The notes under the pieces were generated by a model. It did not search any database and was not told the DNA's origin. It saw nothing but the letters and a program-made list of their open reading frames with translations. Positions 1-7,160 of a stretch of 64,000 nt of DNA are shown here, one piece after another. The position numbers and the translations under genes are program-made. The DNA is from Pseudofrankia inefficax (lineage in GTDB: Bacteria; Actinomycetota; Actinomycetes; Frankiales; Frankiaceae), in the NCBI RefSeq assembly GCF_000166135.1, contig NC_014666.1, positions 1,612,001-1,676,000 of the forward strand, in the 5' to 3' direction. Numbering within the stretch: position 1 is the stretch's first letter; every line of letters begins with the position of its first letter.

Positions 1-97
1 CCACGAGACCCGCGAGGACGGCCTGTGTCAGGCCCCGACGACGCCGGTAGAACGCAATCCGCTCACCGATCGTCAACCGATCTCCGGCCCCTCTCAT
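1..97 (-). CDS. XRE-family helix-turn-helix regulator, N-terminus only
   Basis: The reverse strand from the ATG at 97 reads about 32 codons to the window edge. The peptide contains GERIAFYRRRRGLTQ followed by AVLAGLV, the helix 1 to helix 2 pattern of the XRE/Cro helix-turn-helix fold. It is probably a DNA-binding regulator, but only the first third of the domain is visible, so the effector part is unknown. It lies downstream of and on the same strand as the small membrane protein at 180-488, with an 82-bp gap, so the two may be co-transcribed. No clear ribosome binding site precedes the ATG, so the start is uncertain. Confidence 0.6.
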   Translation of the reverse strand, partial: MRGAGDRLTIGERIAFYRRRRGLTQAVLAGLV

Positions 98-179
98 AGG
101 ACGATCTTAGGTGCAGCCGTCGCGAGCCACTGGCGAGGGGCGCGGCTGCTATGCGACTACCGATTCGTTCGCTTTGGGG

Positions 180-488
180 TCAAGGTGAACCTGCGGGAGA
201 CCCCTCGACGCCAGCGCCGGCGGGATGTCCACGGCGCCGAGAGACGGCCCTTGCAGCCGCTCGGGCCGGAACGGCCACCGCGTTGCCGGGAAGTCGGATG
301 AGCGCTGGCGCCGCGACCCAGCCCTTCATAGCCTCAGCCACTGCCGCCGCGTGGCGTACTGCGTCGGCATCGCCAGTGCGCTCGACGGCGAACTGGATGA
401 CGTCCATATAGCGCTTCCAGGCCTTATAACGCGCGACGCATCCAGCCAGGACGAGCAAAGCAGTGGTGAGGGCGATGACGACGTACAT
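180..488 (-). CDS. small single-span membrane protein, function unknown
   Basis: A 102-residue protein starting MYVVIALTTALLVLAGCVAR, so residues 2-18 form one hydrophobic helix at the extreme N-terminus. A basic stretch and an amphipathic helix rich in A, E and V follow, then an Arg/Ala/Pro-rich tail. An ATG further upstream (557) would add a low-complexity leader. The ATG at 488 is preferred because GTAGGAG stands 8 bp before it. I recognise no family. It runs towards the XRE-type gene and may be its operon partner. The tail may be poorly conserved. Confidence 0.5.
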   Translation of the reverse strand: MYVVIALTTALLVLAGCVARYKAWKRYMDVIQFAVERTGDADAVRHAAAVAEAMKGWVAAPALIRLPGNAVAVPARAAARAVSRRRGHPAGAGVEGSPAGSP

Positions 489-820
489 GACGAGGGCTCC
501 TACGCCTGCCCTCGCCGCCCCCGGCTCCGACGAGGGCTGACTCGTGCCAGCAACCATCGTCGAGACCGTCGGGCCGCCTCAGAGCTGTCCTCTGTCAGCG
601 AGTGAAGAAGGTGCCTCGTCTCTAGAAGAGTCCGAGAGAGCGGCGCTTGCGCCCGCCGGGGGGACGGGCGTGAATCTTGCGCACTGGCCTTCTAACTCTG
701 GTTGGCGCGACCATCACCTGAATCCGCACCTACCACTACCCTGTGGAAGAACGGGTCCCGGTTGCCATCCGGAGAATGAGGCCTAGAGCCAGGTGACGCT
801 CGCGGCCACGATATCAGTTG
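489..820. other. intergenic stretch without a supported gene
   Basis: Short open frames exist on both strands, but none has a convincing start, codon pattern or recognisable product. I see no tRNA and no clear promoter. Confidence 0.4.
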
Positions 821-874
821 GTGGCCCGGGTGGCCCGGGTGGCCCGGGTGGCCCGGGTGGCCCGGGTGGCCCGG
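821..874. repeat. 9-bp minisatellite, six perfect copies
   Basis: GTGGCCCGG is repeated head to tail six times without variation (821, 830, 839, 848, 857, 866) and runs straight into GTGAT at 875-879. A single copy in the same context, GGTGGCCCGGGTGAT, recurs at 3030-3044 on the far side of the inverted-terminus segment 880-3029. Perfect identity suggests recent slippage. There are no spacers, so this is not a CRISPR array. Confidence 0.9.
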
Positions 875-973
875 GTGATTGTCTAGTCCCAGCTGATACT
901 TGACGTTTCCGTCCCAGCTGATGTTGGACAGGTGGCCTAGGAACGCTCGGGGGATGGTGTCGCTGGCCTCCTG

Positions 974-1531
974 TCAGGGCGTGACCTGGAGGTGATCCTT
1001 AACCCAGTCGCGTAGGCAGTCTGCCTCGGGACGGCCCTGCCAGGTGCCGAAGAGGCTGATCGCGACGACGAACAAGGCCATGCCTACGCACCCGGCGGCG
1101 GTAGTTGCCGGGTGGACGGCGGCGGTGCCGCTGGCGGTGACGAGGTCAGCGACTGTGCGGACCACGTTGAGGACGAAGCCCGTGGTCGCGATGCCCAACC
1201 ACGCGAGCATGATTGCCTGGGTCACCGGGCGCCAGCCGATCCAGCACGTGATCCGGCTGCCGGCGGCGGATGCCCACAGGTCGCCCCGCAGGATCGGCCG
1301 AAACGAGCCGATCCCGACTGCAAACACCCATAGCCGCAGCTCACCGTCGCGCAGCCGCCCGGCGATGGCAGCGCCGCTGAGGCCGTGCGCGTCGGCGTAT
1401 TCCGCGGCGGCGGTGCGGGACGCCAGTCCAGCGGCAAGCTGCCGGCTGGCATCGTTGATGTTCAGCGGTGAGTCCACGACGAAGCGTTCGCCGCGCCAGC
1501 TGAGTGACCAGTTGATGATCCACTGTTGCAC
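974..1531 (-). CDS. putative membrane protein, 185 aa, family unknown
   Basis: The protein starts MQQWIINWSLSWRGERFVVD and has a soluble N-terminal half of about 95 residues. Two hydrophobic spans follow, around residues 107-125 (MLAWLGIATTGFVLNVV) and 145-163 (AAGCVGMALFVVAISLFG), then a short charged C-terminal tail. Composition and G/C-rich third positions support a real gene. I recognise no enzyme motif. It lies alone on its strand, ahead of the IS110 gene on the opposite strand and inside the inverted-terminus segment, so it is either passenger cargo or an interrupted resident gene. Confidence 0.6.
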   Translation of the reverse strand: MQQWIINWSLSWRGERFVVDSPLNINDASRQLAAGLASRTAAAEYADAHGLSGAAIAGRLRDGELRLWVFAVGIGSFRPILRGDLWASAAGSRITCWIGWRPVTQAIMLAWLGIATTGFVLNVVRTVADLVTASGTAAVHPATTAAGCVGMALFVVAISLFGTWQGRPEADCLRDWVKDHLQVTP

Positions 1532-1544
1532 CTCGCCAGTGTCT

Positions 1545-1787
1545 CAACTGTCAAGCATCCCTACCGTCTTTCTTGGGTCGACTCGGGCCGGTCGTAGGGT
1601 CCGGGGGCCCAGGGGTGTCGGGTATGGCTTTCAAGCATCTGCCGTACGAGTGGCTTCACATGATTGGCCGCCCGGCGCCCCCTCGACGACTCGGCCGCTG
1701 ATTGAGAATTGCGATCTGATCGCTGCGTAGGGATGAGCCGGCGAGGTCGTCTGTGGACAACGTGCTGGTCAGAGCAGGGAGACACGG
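1545..1787 (+). ncRNA. candidate bridge-RNA region of the IS110 element
   Basis: IS110-family elements of the IS110 group carry a structured RNA in the noncoding end upstream of the recombinase that pairs with target and donor DNA. Here about 240 bp lie between the neighbouring gene and the transposase start. The region holds a repeated octamer TCAAGCAT (1551-1558 and 1631-1638), a perfect 5-bp-stem hairpin GCGATCTGATCGC (1711-1723) and several G/C-rich stems around 1590-1625. The 9-mer ATTGAGAAT at 1701-1709 recurs at 3005-3013 just past the transposase, which could mark a core or an end. The RNA is inferred from family knowledge and its borders are not defined. Confidence 0.25.
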
Positions 1788-2984
1788 GTGGAGCGTGTGT
1801 GGGCCGGGGTGGACATCGGCAAGGAGCACCACCATGTGGTGGTGATCGACGCCGACGGCGCCCGAATGCTGTCGCGCCGGGTAGCCAACGACGAGCCGAC
1901 GCTGCTGGATCTACTCGGCCAGGTCACCGCGTTGGCCGAGCGGGTGCACTGGGCCGTCGACCTCAGCACAGGCGGAGCCGCGTTACTGCTGGGGCTGCTG
2001 GTCGCACACGGACAGCAGGTGTTCTACCTGTCCGGCAATCAGGTCAGCCGGGCGGCCGGCGGCTACCGGGGCGAAGGCAAGACCGACGCGAAAGACGCCG
2101 CGATCATCGCCGACCAGGTCCGCATGCGCCGGGACCTGGCCCCGATGCGCGTCGACGACGAACTGATCGTCGAGCTGCGGATGCTGGTCGCCCGCCGCCG
2201 CGACCTCGCCGGCGACCGGGTTCGCCTGGTCAACAGGCTGCACGAGCACCTGCTGGGCATCAGCCCCGCCCTCGAACGCGTCCTGAACCTGACCAACCGC
2301 GGACCGCTGGTCCTGCTCACCCACGTCCAGACCCCGGCCGCCATCCGCCAGCTCGGCCCGGCCGGGCTCGAACAGTGGCTGCGGTCGCAGAAGGTTCGCG
2401 GCGCCGCCGCACTGGCCGCCACCGTCACGGCGGCAGCGAACTCCCAACGCACCACCCTGCCCGGCGAACAACTGGCCGCGCAGCTCGTCGCGGACATGGC
2501 GAAGGGGGTGATGTCCCTCGACGAGCAGATCGCGCAGACCGACACGCTCATCGAGGGCCGGTTTCACCGCCACCGACACGCCGCCGCCCTGCTGAGCATG
2601 CCCGGCATCGGGGTCCTACTGGGCGCGGAATTCCTAGCCGCGACCGGCGGCGACATGGCCGCGTTCACCTCCGCCGACCACCTCGCCGGCTACGCCGGCC
2701 TGGCCCCGGCCCCACGCGACTCCGGCCGGATCAGCGGCAACCTGCACCGTCCCCGCCGCTACCACCGCGGCCTGCAACGCGTCTTCTACACCTCCGCGCT
2801 GGTCAGCATCCGCTACAACGACCAGTCACGAACCTTCTACGACCGCAAACGATCCGAGGGCAAACGCCACACCCAGGCCGTCCTCGCGCTCGCCCGCCGT
2901 CGCGTCAACGTGATCTGGGCGCTCCTGCGCGACAACCGTTGCTACCAACCAGCCCCACCGCCCCTGATCGCGGCCGCAGCCTAG
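1788..2984 (+). CDS. IS110-family transposase (DEDD recombinase)
   Basis: A 398-residue protein, full length for the family. The N-terminal RuvC-like DEDD domain shows D9 (GVDIGK), an acidic residue at position 58 (AVDLSTG, Asp where Glu is usual) and D100/D103 in KTDAKDAAIIAD. The C-terminal Transposase_20 part contains PGIGVLLGAEFLA, a helix-hairpin-helix-like stretch, and the RDSGRISG motif whose Ser312 is the likely nucleophile. Translation starts at GTG 1788 behind GGGAGA. Such enzymes move an element without long terminal repeats through a circular intermediate. All key residues are present, so it may be active. Confidence 0.93.
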   Translation: MERVWAGVDIGKEHHHVVVIDADGARMLSRRVANDEPTLLDLLGQVTALAERVHWAVDLSTGGAALLLGLLVAHGQQVFYLSGNQVSRAAGGYRGEGKTDAKDAAIIADQVRMRRDLAPMRVDDELIVELRMLVARRRDLAGDRVRLVNRLHEHLLGISPALERVLNLTNRGPLVLLTHVQTPAAIRQLGPAGLEQWLRSQKVRGAAALAATVTAAANSQRTTLPGEQLAAQLVADMAKGVMSLDEQIAQTDTLIEGRFHRHRHAAALLSMPGIGVLLGAEFLAATGGDMAAFTSADHLAGYAGLAPAPRDSGRISGNLHRPRRYHRGLQRVFYTSALVSIRYNDQSRTFYDRKRSEGKRHTQAVLALARRRVNVIWALLRDNRCYQPAPPPLIAAAA

Positions 2985-3074
2985 CTTGATCATTTGACAA
3001 CTTCATTGAGAATCAGCTGGGACTGGACAGGTGGCCCGGGTGATCGCGTCGCGAACTTTCGGTACTGCTTCAAG

Positions 3075-3091
3075 GGCGGCCTTCGGCCGCC
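3075..3091. terminator. small hairpin, possible terminator
   Basis: GGCGGCC and GGCCGCC flank a TTC loop, a perfect 7-bp stem. It lies between the IS110 gene and the TIR gene, with no T-tract on either strand, so it may be only a structural hairpin. Confidence 0.3.
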
Positions 3092-3243
3092 GCGCCGTGC
3101 CGCCGCACACGCCACGCACGGCCAGGACCCGTCAGCCCGCCACGCCCCGGGGCCCAGCCTCGCTCCGCTCGGCACCCCGGACGTGTCGGGCCGCCACCCG
3201 CCCGCGCGCGTCGGAGCGTCGCCCCGTCGCCTTCAAGCGGACC

Positions 3244-4131
3244 TCACTTTCGGCGGATCGAAATGGCGGTGGCGCTTGCTGCACGCTCTTGTCGCATGCG
3301 CCGCATCTCTGCCTTACGTCGCTTCAGATCCTCCTTCGTGGTTCCCCCAAAGGACCAACCGAAAAATATAGATAGCGACCTAAAAGACATGAATAGAATC
3401 GCCATCACGAAGAACCCGGCAAAGCTGGAAAGCGCGACCGGCGTGATCTGCCTAGTTTGAAGCCACCACCCGGCAAAAACACCGACGGCGGCCGACAGTA
3501 GCATGACATCACGTATCGTGGCGAACGCCACCGGGCGACGCACAGGGTCTGACGAAAGACCGACCAATTCCAGTTTGTCGACTGCGACGACCGGCGCATC
3601 GGAGCCCTCATCTAACTCACCATCTCCGCCACTCACCGCCTCTACCAGCGGCGCACCAGTCTCTATGACACTAGATTCCGACAGTCGTCGACCAGGAAAC
3701 GGAGGCGGCGCCCCAGGCTTGGCACGTCCCGACAGTGCGGCCCGAACGCCTTCCAACAACCTACTCCGCGCCACACTCTCCGACAGCTCGAAAAGATCGA
3801 AACTGCGAAGATCCGCCCATAGCCCGAGCGGGTCACAAGAGCTGATGCGAATCGGAATCAGAGTCCGATGAGAGCCAACCGGATCAGCCAGCCAGACCGG
3901 CCCCCAATGCCTCTGAGCCTCGGCAGATAGAACGAAGTCATCAGACAGCAGAGCGATGGTACGACGAGTTCCACGGAGCGCATGTTGGAGCCGACCGACC
4001 ACACTTGATCCGGCGACACCGTCCCAAGCATCCAGATGAGTACTGTAACCATTCTCTTCAAGCTGCCAGGCAATCCACTTCGCCCAACGCTCACCTGAAG
4101 GCGCATACAAGATCAGGAAGTCTGTATCCAC
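3244..4131 (-). CDS. TIR-domain protein with two C-terminal membrane spans
   Basis: Starting at GTG 4131, behind a G-rich GGGGGCGG, the protein has 295 residues. Residues 4-133 form a TIR domain: FLILYAPSGERWAKWIAWQL as strand A/helix A, GYSTHLDAWD as strand B, TIALLSDDF as strand C, and LIPIRISSCDP late in the fold. Two membrane spans follow a Pro/Ser-rich linker, about residues 208-224 and 232-250, then a Lys/Arg-rich tail. Bacterial TIR domains are NADases or signalling modules in defence. The usual catalytic Glu of the S-x-x-x-E-W region seems to be Val79 (HWGPVW), so it may be an adaptor. Codon use is visibly more A/T-rich than the neighbours, suggesting transfer. A longer frame reaching 4392 has an implausible leader. 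Confidence 0.85.
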   Translation of the reverse strand: MDTDFLILYAPSGERWAKWIAWQLEENGYSTHLDAWDGVAGSSVVGRLQHALRGTRRTIALLSDDFVLSAEAQRHWGPVWLADPVGSHRTLIPIRISSCDPLGLWADLRSFDLFELSESVARSRLLEGVRAALSGRAKPGAPPPFPGRRLSESSVIETGAPLVEAVSGGDGELDEGSDAPVVAVDKLELVGLSSDPVRRPVAFATIRDVMLLSAAVGVFAGWWLQTRQITPVALSSFAGFFVMAILFMSFRSLSIFFGWSFGGTTKEDLKRRKAEMRRMRQERAASATAISIRRK

Positions 4132-4448
4132 GTGCCGCCCCCATTGTCTGTCCCCCGGACTCAATAGTCTCACCGCCCGCCTACCTCGCGGCGCGTCCCC
4201 GGGGCGCTGCCCCGGACCCCGGCCCTTCCACCAGAGGAGGGGAGGGACGGTGCGAGTCCGCGTGTCTCCTCCGACAGGCAGGCACCCGAAGGGTTGCCCC
4301 AGGAACCCCGACCGCGCAAGACCCGCACCCGTGACGATGGGCGTGACACCGTCGGCGGATCTTGCACGGCCGAGAACCCTGGGGCAAAGCAAAGCTTGCC
4401 TGCCCGCCGGAGGAGCCCCGCTCAGCCGGAGTTATGAGGGGCAAGCAC
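4132..4448. other. intergenic stretch, no gene supported
   Basis: About 317 bp lie between the TIR gene start and the end of the next minus-strand gene. The TIR promoter must lie here, but I see no confident -35/-10 pair. GCTTGCC near 4395 and GGCAAGC near 4440 could form the ends of an imperfect stem downstream of the 4449-4916 gene. Confidence 0.35.
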
Positions 4449-4916
4449 TCAGACCTGGCAGGCGCACCGGGCGGGACGGCGGACGCGCAGCAGGTCCGCC
4501 AGGTGCATAACCTCTTCCGGCAGCATCCGCATGACCAGGCCGACCATTCGGGCGCCGGCCGCGCCGTCCCCGGCCGCCGTGATGACCTCCCAGACCGCCA
4601 ACTGATACGGCGTGATCCCGGGGTCCGGGCAGGCCGCCGCGCCGACCTCGGGTACCCAGCCGCCCCCGTCGTCGTCCCCGGGCAGCGTCAGCGCGTCGGC
4701 CAGGTCAGGCACCGGGCAGACCGGCACCGGCACAGTCGCCGAGTCCGCGACGCCCGCCGGGAAATCCTGAAAGACCAGCGTGACGACCGTTCCACCACGC
4801 GGCCGTGACGCGAAGTGATCCACCAGCACCGACGGCGGCAACAACGCGGCGACGCCCGCCAGATCCCGGGGTGTGGCTCCCGAGTGCAGGGTCATCGCGT
4901 GCCGGCCGCCGTCCAT
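4449..4916 (-). CDS. hypothetical protein of 155 aa
   Basis: The protein begins MDGGRHAMTLHSGATPRDLAG, has a central hydrophobic/beta segment (GTVVTLVFQDFP), a Pro/Asp-rich middle and a helical C-terminus (VGLVMRMLPEEVMHLADLLR) ending in a Cys-containing tail. An ATG at 4943 is in frame but lies inside the IS5 end. The ATG at 4916 is chosen because GAGGTGG precedes it at about 5 bp. The IS5 element begins about 20 bp upstream of this start, just outside the ribosome binding site, so the native promoter has probably been separated from the gene. No family recognised. Confidence 0.6.
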   Translation of the reverse strand: MDGGRHAMTLHSGATPRDLAGVAALLPPSVLVDHFASRPRGGTVVTLVFQDFPAGVADSATVPVPVCPVPDLADALTLPGDDDGGGWVPEVGAAACPDPGITPYQLAVWEVITAAGDGAAGARMVGLVMRMLPEEVMHLADLLRVRRPARCACQV

Positions 4917-4932
4917 CGGTACCACCTCAGCG

Positions 4933-5846
4933 CTAGGGGGCATCCTGTGGATCTTCGGCTAGCCAGATGAAGATCGCGGCAATGGTGATCTCGTTGGTGA
5001 AGTAGTGCGCGCGCTTGGTGTAGCGGGTCGCGAGCGCGCGCCACTGCTTGAGGCGGTTGAAGAATCGTTCGACGACGTTGCGGTTCTTGTACCGCTCCTT
5101 GTCGAACGCCGAGGGCCGACCGCCAGCCGAACCGCGCCGCTGGCGGTTGGCTTTCTGGTCGGCGCGTTCGGGGATCGTGTGGCTGATGTTGCGCCGACGC
5201 AGCTCGGCCCGGATCGCCTTCGAGCTGTACGCCTAATCGCCCAAGACGTGATCGGGCCGAGTCCGCGGCCGGCCGGGACCGACCCGGGCGACCCGAATAC
5301 CGCCCATGACCTGGGTGAACTGGGTCGAGTCGTTGACCTGGCCGGCGGTCAGCACGATCGACAGCGGCCGACCCTTCCCATCGACCGCGGCATGAATCTT
5401 GCTCGTCAGCCCACCGAGGGACCGCCCGAGCTCTTCCGCCTCCCCGGCGGTCTCCGCGGTGTGTCCGTTAATCTTGCTGGCCCCTTTTGATCCTCCGGGA
5501 GCTGGGGACGGGCACCCGCGGCGTGCTGGTGCGCGCGCACGACCGACGAGTCGACCGACACCTCCCACACGACCGCGCCCACGGAGTCGTCCTTGACCAC
5601 GATGTGCGCGAGGATCTTCTCCCGGGTGCCGTCCAGCGACCACAGTCGAAAACGGTTGTAGACGGTCTGCCATGGCCCGTACCGCTCGGGCAGGTCCGCC
5701 CACGGAATATTGGTCCGCTCCCGGAACAGGATCCCGTTCAGGATCTTCCGATGATCAGCCCTGCGGCCACCACGAGGCGGGTCCTTCGGCAACAGCGGCT
5801 CGATCCGCGCCCACGCAACGTCGGTGATCTCATGCCGACCAACCAT
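4933..5846 (-). pseudogene. IS5-family DDE transposase, frameshifted and with an internal stop
   Basis: The first frame from ATG 5846 gives the N-terminal domain (ITDVAWARIEPLLPKD, then NGILFRERTNIPWADLPERYG) and the first catalytic Asp in VDSSVVRAHQ. A -1 shift continues it as SKGASKINGHTAETAG, then SKIHAAVDGKGRPLSIVLTAGQ with the DDE core. The heptamer AAAGGGG (5487-5481) stands exactly at the junction in X-XXY-YYZ phase, so the shift is probably programmed. A TAG at 5235-5233 then interrupts LGD/AYSSK, where family members have Lys. Reading on, the frame stays open through the catalytic Glu region (RNVVERFFNRLKQWR) to a TAG at 4935-4933 supplied by the CTAG target duplication. The internal stop should inactivate it. 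Confidence 0.85.
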
Positions 5847-5890
5847 GAATCATGAGGGCTACCGAACTCTCATGATCCACGAGATACGGC
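4937..5890 (-). mobile_element. IS5-family insertion sequence, 954 bp, with CTAG target duplication
   Basis: The left end GGGGCATCCTGTGGATC (4937-4953) and the inverted right end GCCGTATCTCGTGGATC (5874-5890) match at 12 of 17 positions. Both are flanked by CTAG (4933-4936 and 5891-5894), a YTAR target typical of the IS5 family. The single transposase gene runs on the minus strand. Intact ends and target duplication indicate a fairly recent insertion, although the transposase carries a nonsense codon. Confidence 0.85.
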
Positions 5891-5894
5891 CTAG

Positions 5895-6254
5895 CGGGCA
5901 TCTCATAACCGCTGCGACCGCGGGAGGACCGGGAAGCGTAGGTACCGGGGGCGATCGGCACGGGTTCGAAAACGTCGGCTCCTGATAGCGGCTGGGCATG
6001 GAACGCGGACTGTTCTGCTGACCGCGTCGGCCGACTCGCTTCAGCCAGGCGCCCCGGTCTGGACTAAGGGCGCCTTGCTACGCTGCGTGTCCCGTACGCA
6101 CCGGAGCGGCAGGGGGCCTGTGAACATGAAGCCGTTGATCAAGCCGGTGGTCGCAGCTCCCGACCTGGCTCTTGGCTGCAACGTGACCACGCACAACCAG
6201 ACTCCGCCCTGCGGCGCCGCGGCCGGCATGGATCTTGACTCCGGGGGAGGAGAG
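5895..6254. other. intergenic stretch, no gene supported
   Basis: No open frame here has a convincing start or a recognisable product. It holds the upstream region of the broken EAD-like gene, whose strong ribosome binding site is at 6243-6252. Confidence 0.35.
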
Positions 6255-6795
6255 ATGGGCGGCCTAAGCGATGAGGAATCGACGGCGCTGGCCCGGCGCT
6301 ACTGGAACTCGCGCGAGGCGCGGAGGTTGCTGGAACGCGCTGACTTTCCCGGTGACAAGATTCGCCGGTGCGTCAGGCGAGCAAGACCCGCGCGCAGCGT
6401 CCCACTCGCCGTCGCCTCCGCCCGATCGCTCATCTCCGGTCGGTGCGGGTGAGTCGCACCGAACCGCGATCATCGTGGCGCTCATCGGAGCCGCCGCCGT
6501 CATCGCCACCGCGGCCGTGACCGGCATCTTTGGATTGATTGGTGGAGGTCAACCACAGGCCGGACCAACTTCGCAGACCGCCACTTCTCCGGTGGGTAGG
6601 GCGAGTTCGGGGACATCACCGACGTCACCCGCTGCCGAGCCGACCGACCCGAACTTGTTGAACAACATGGCAGGAAAGACCTTCAAGGGCACGGTCCACC
6701 AGGAAGGGCTGAACGACTACGCCGTAACGGTAGTCTTCCTCGCCCAGCTTCGATCCGCCGGCGCCCCCGGAACCCTCATCGGCAAATCATCCTGA
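6255..6795 (+). pseudogene. broken EAD-like / membrane / extracellular-domain gene
   Basis: ATG 6255 follows a strong GGGGGAGGAG. The first 37 residues include LSDEESTALARRYW and EARRLLERADFP, the start of an effector-associated domain (EAD1-type) as in the giant protein at 8253. This frame then degenerates and stops at 6452. A second frame takes over near 6365 and encodes a Ser/Pro linker, a membrane span (TAIIVALIGAAAVIATAAV), a Ser/Thr/Pro-rich outside linker and a beta-rich start of an extracellular domain (FKGTVHQEGLNDYAVTVVF) before stopping at 6795. The EAD is cut after about one third and the outer domain also looks short, so I read it as a deletion/frameshift remnant. Intact relatives would join a cytoplasmic EAD to a surface domain. 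Confidence 0.6.
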
Positions 6796-6796
6796 A

Positions 6797-6832
6797 GGCG
6801 GCTTGCCGCTCGGCTACGAGCGGCAAGCCGCC
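6797..6832. terminator. perfect 16-bp stem, probable terminator
   Basis: Positions 6797-6812 and 6817-6832 are exact reverse complements around a GCTA loop. The hairpin starts two bases after the stop of the broken EAD-like gene. There is no T-tract, which is common for actinomycete terminators. Confidence 0.8.
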
Positions 6833-7160
6833 CGGTTGCCCTGACGTCATCCACCCGGCGGCGGACGTACCGGACAGGTGAGCGGCGGCGAGCCGGATGG
6901 AGATCCTGTCTGGAAGGCCGCGCCGGTCGAGCGCGACGCCGAAGAGACCGGAGACCGGAGCTTGCTCGTCGCGCGGCGGCTGGGCACGTGGTGTCCGTCG
7001 ACGCACGCGCGATCACGGCCCCCTGGTAGGCTCCGGCGAAGAGACAACAACGCCGCTGGTCAGAGTGCTGCCGAGTATCCGGGCGGCCCCCTGCTGGCGC
7101 AGGTTGACCCGGCCAGCGATCGCGTTAGAAGCCTCAGGTCTGGCCGATGCCCGAAACCGC
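6833..7160. other. intergenic stretch, no gene supported
   Basis: Open frames on both strands here lack ribosome binding sites and recognisable products. Nothing else was identified. Confidence 0.3.

Larger units (their letters stand above)
880..3029. mobile_element. 2.15-kb segment with inverted termini and 15-bp flanking repeats (unclassified)
   Basis: The left end reads TGTCTAGTCCCAGCTGAT (880-897). The reverse complement of the right end (3012-3029) reads TGTCCAGTCCCAGCTGAT, 17 of 18 identical. Both ends abut the same 15-bp direct repeat, GGTGGCCCGGGTGAT, at 865-879 and 3030-3044. A second internal copy, GTCCCAGCTGAT, lies at 911-922 and is followed by TGGACAGGTGGCC, which also recurs at the right end. 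Several terminal-type repeats at one end are known for IS21-type elements, but no IstA/IstB genes remain; inside are only a membrane protein and an IS110 transposase. It could be a decayed element invaded by IS110. The flanking repeat may come from the minisatellite rather than a true target duplication. Confidence 0.45.

Noticed and set aside
821-874. CRISPR-like array
   Set aside because: Units are contiguous 9-mers with no spacers and no cas genes nearby.
1709-2989. 426-codon plus-strand frame overlapping the IS110 transposase
   Set aside because: Arg/Pro-rich shadow in another frame; the transposase frame from 1788 has all family motifs.
3244-4392. Extended 382-residue form of the TIR protein
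   Set aside because: The extra 87 residues are low-complexity Arg/Gly/Pro sequence; GTG 4131 directly precedes the TIR fold and has a G-rich site upstream.
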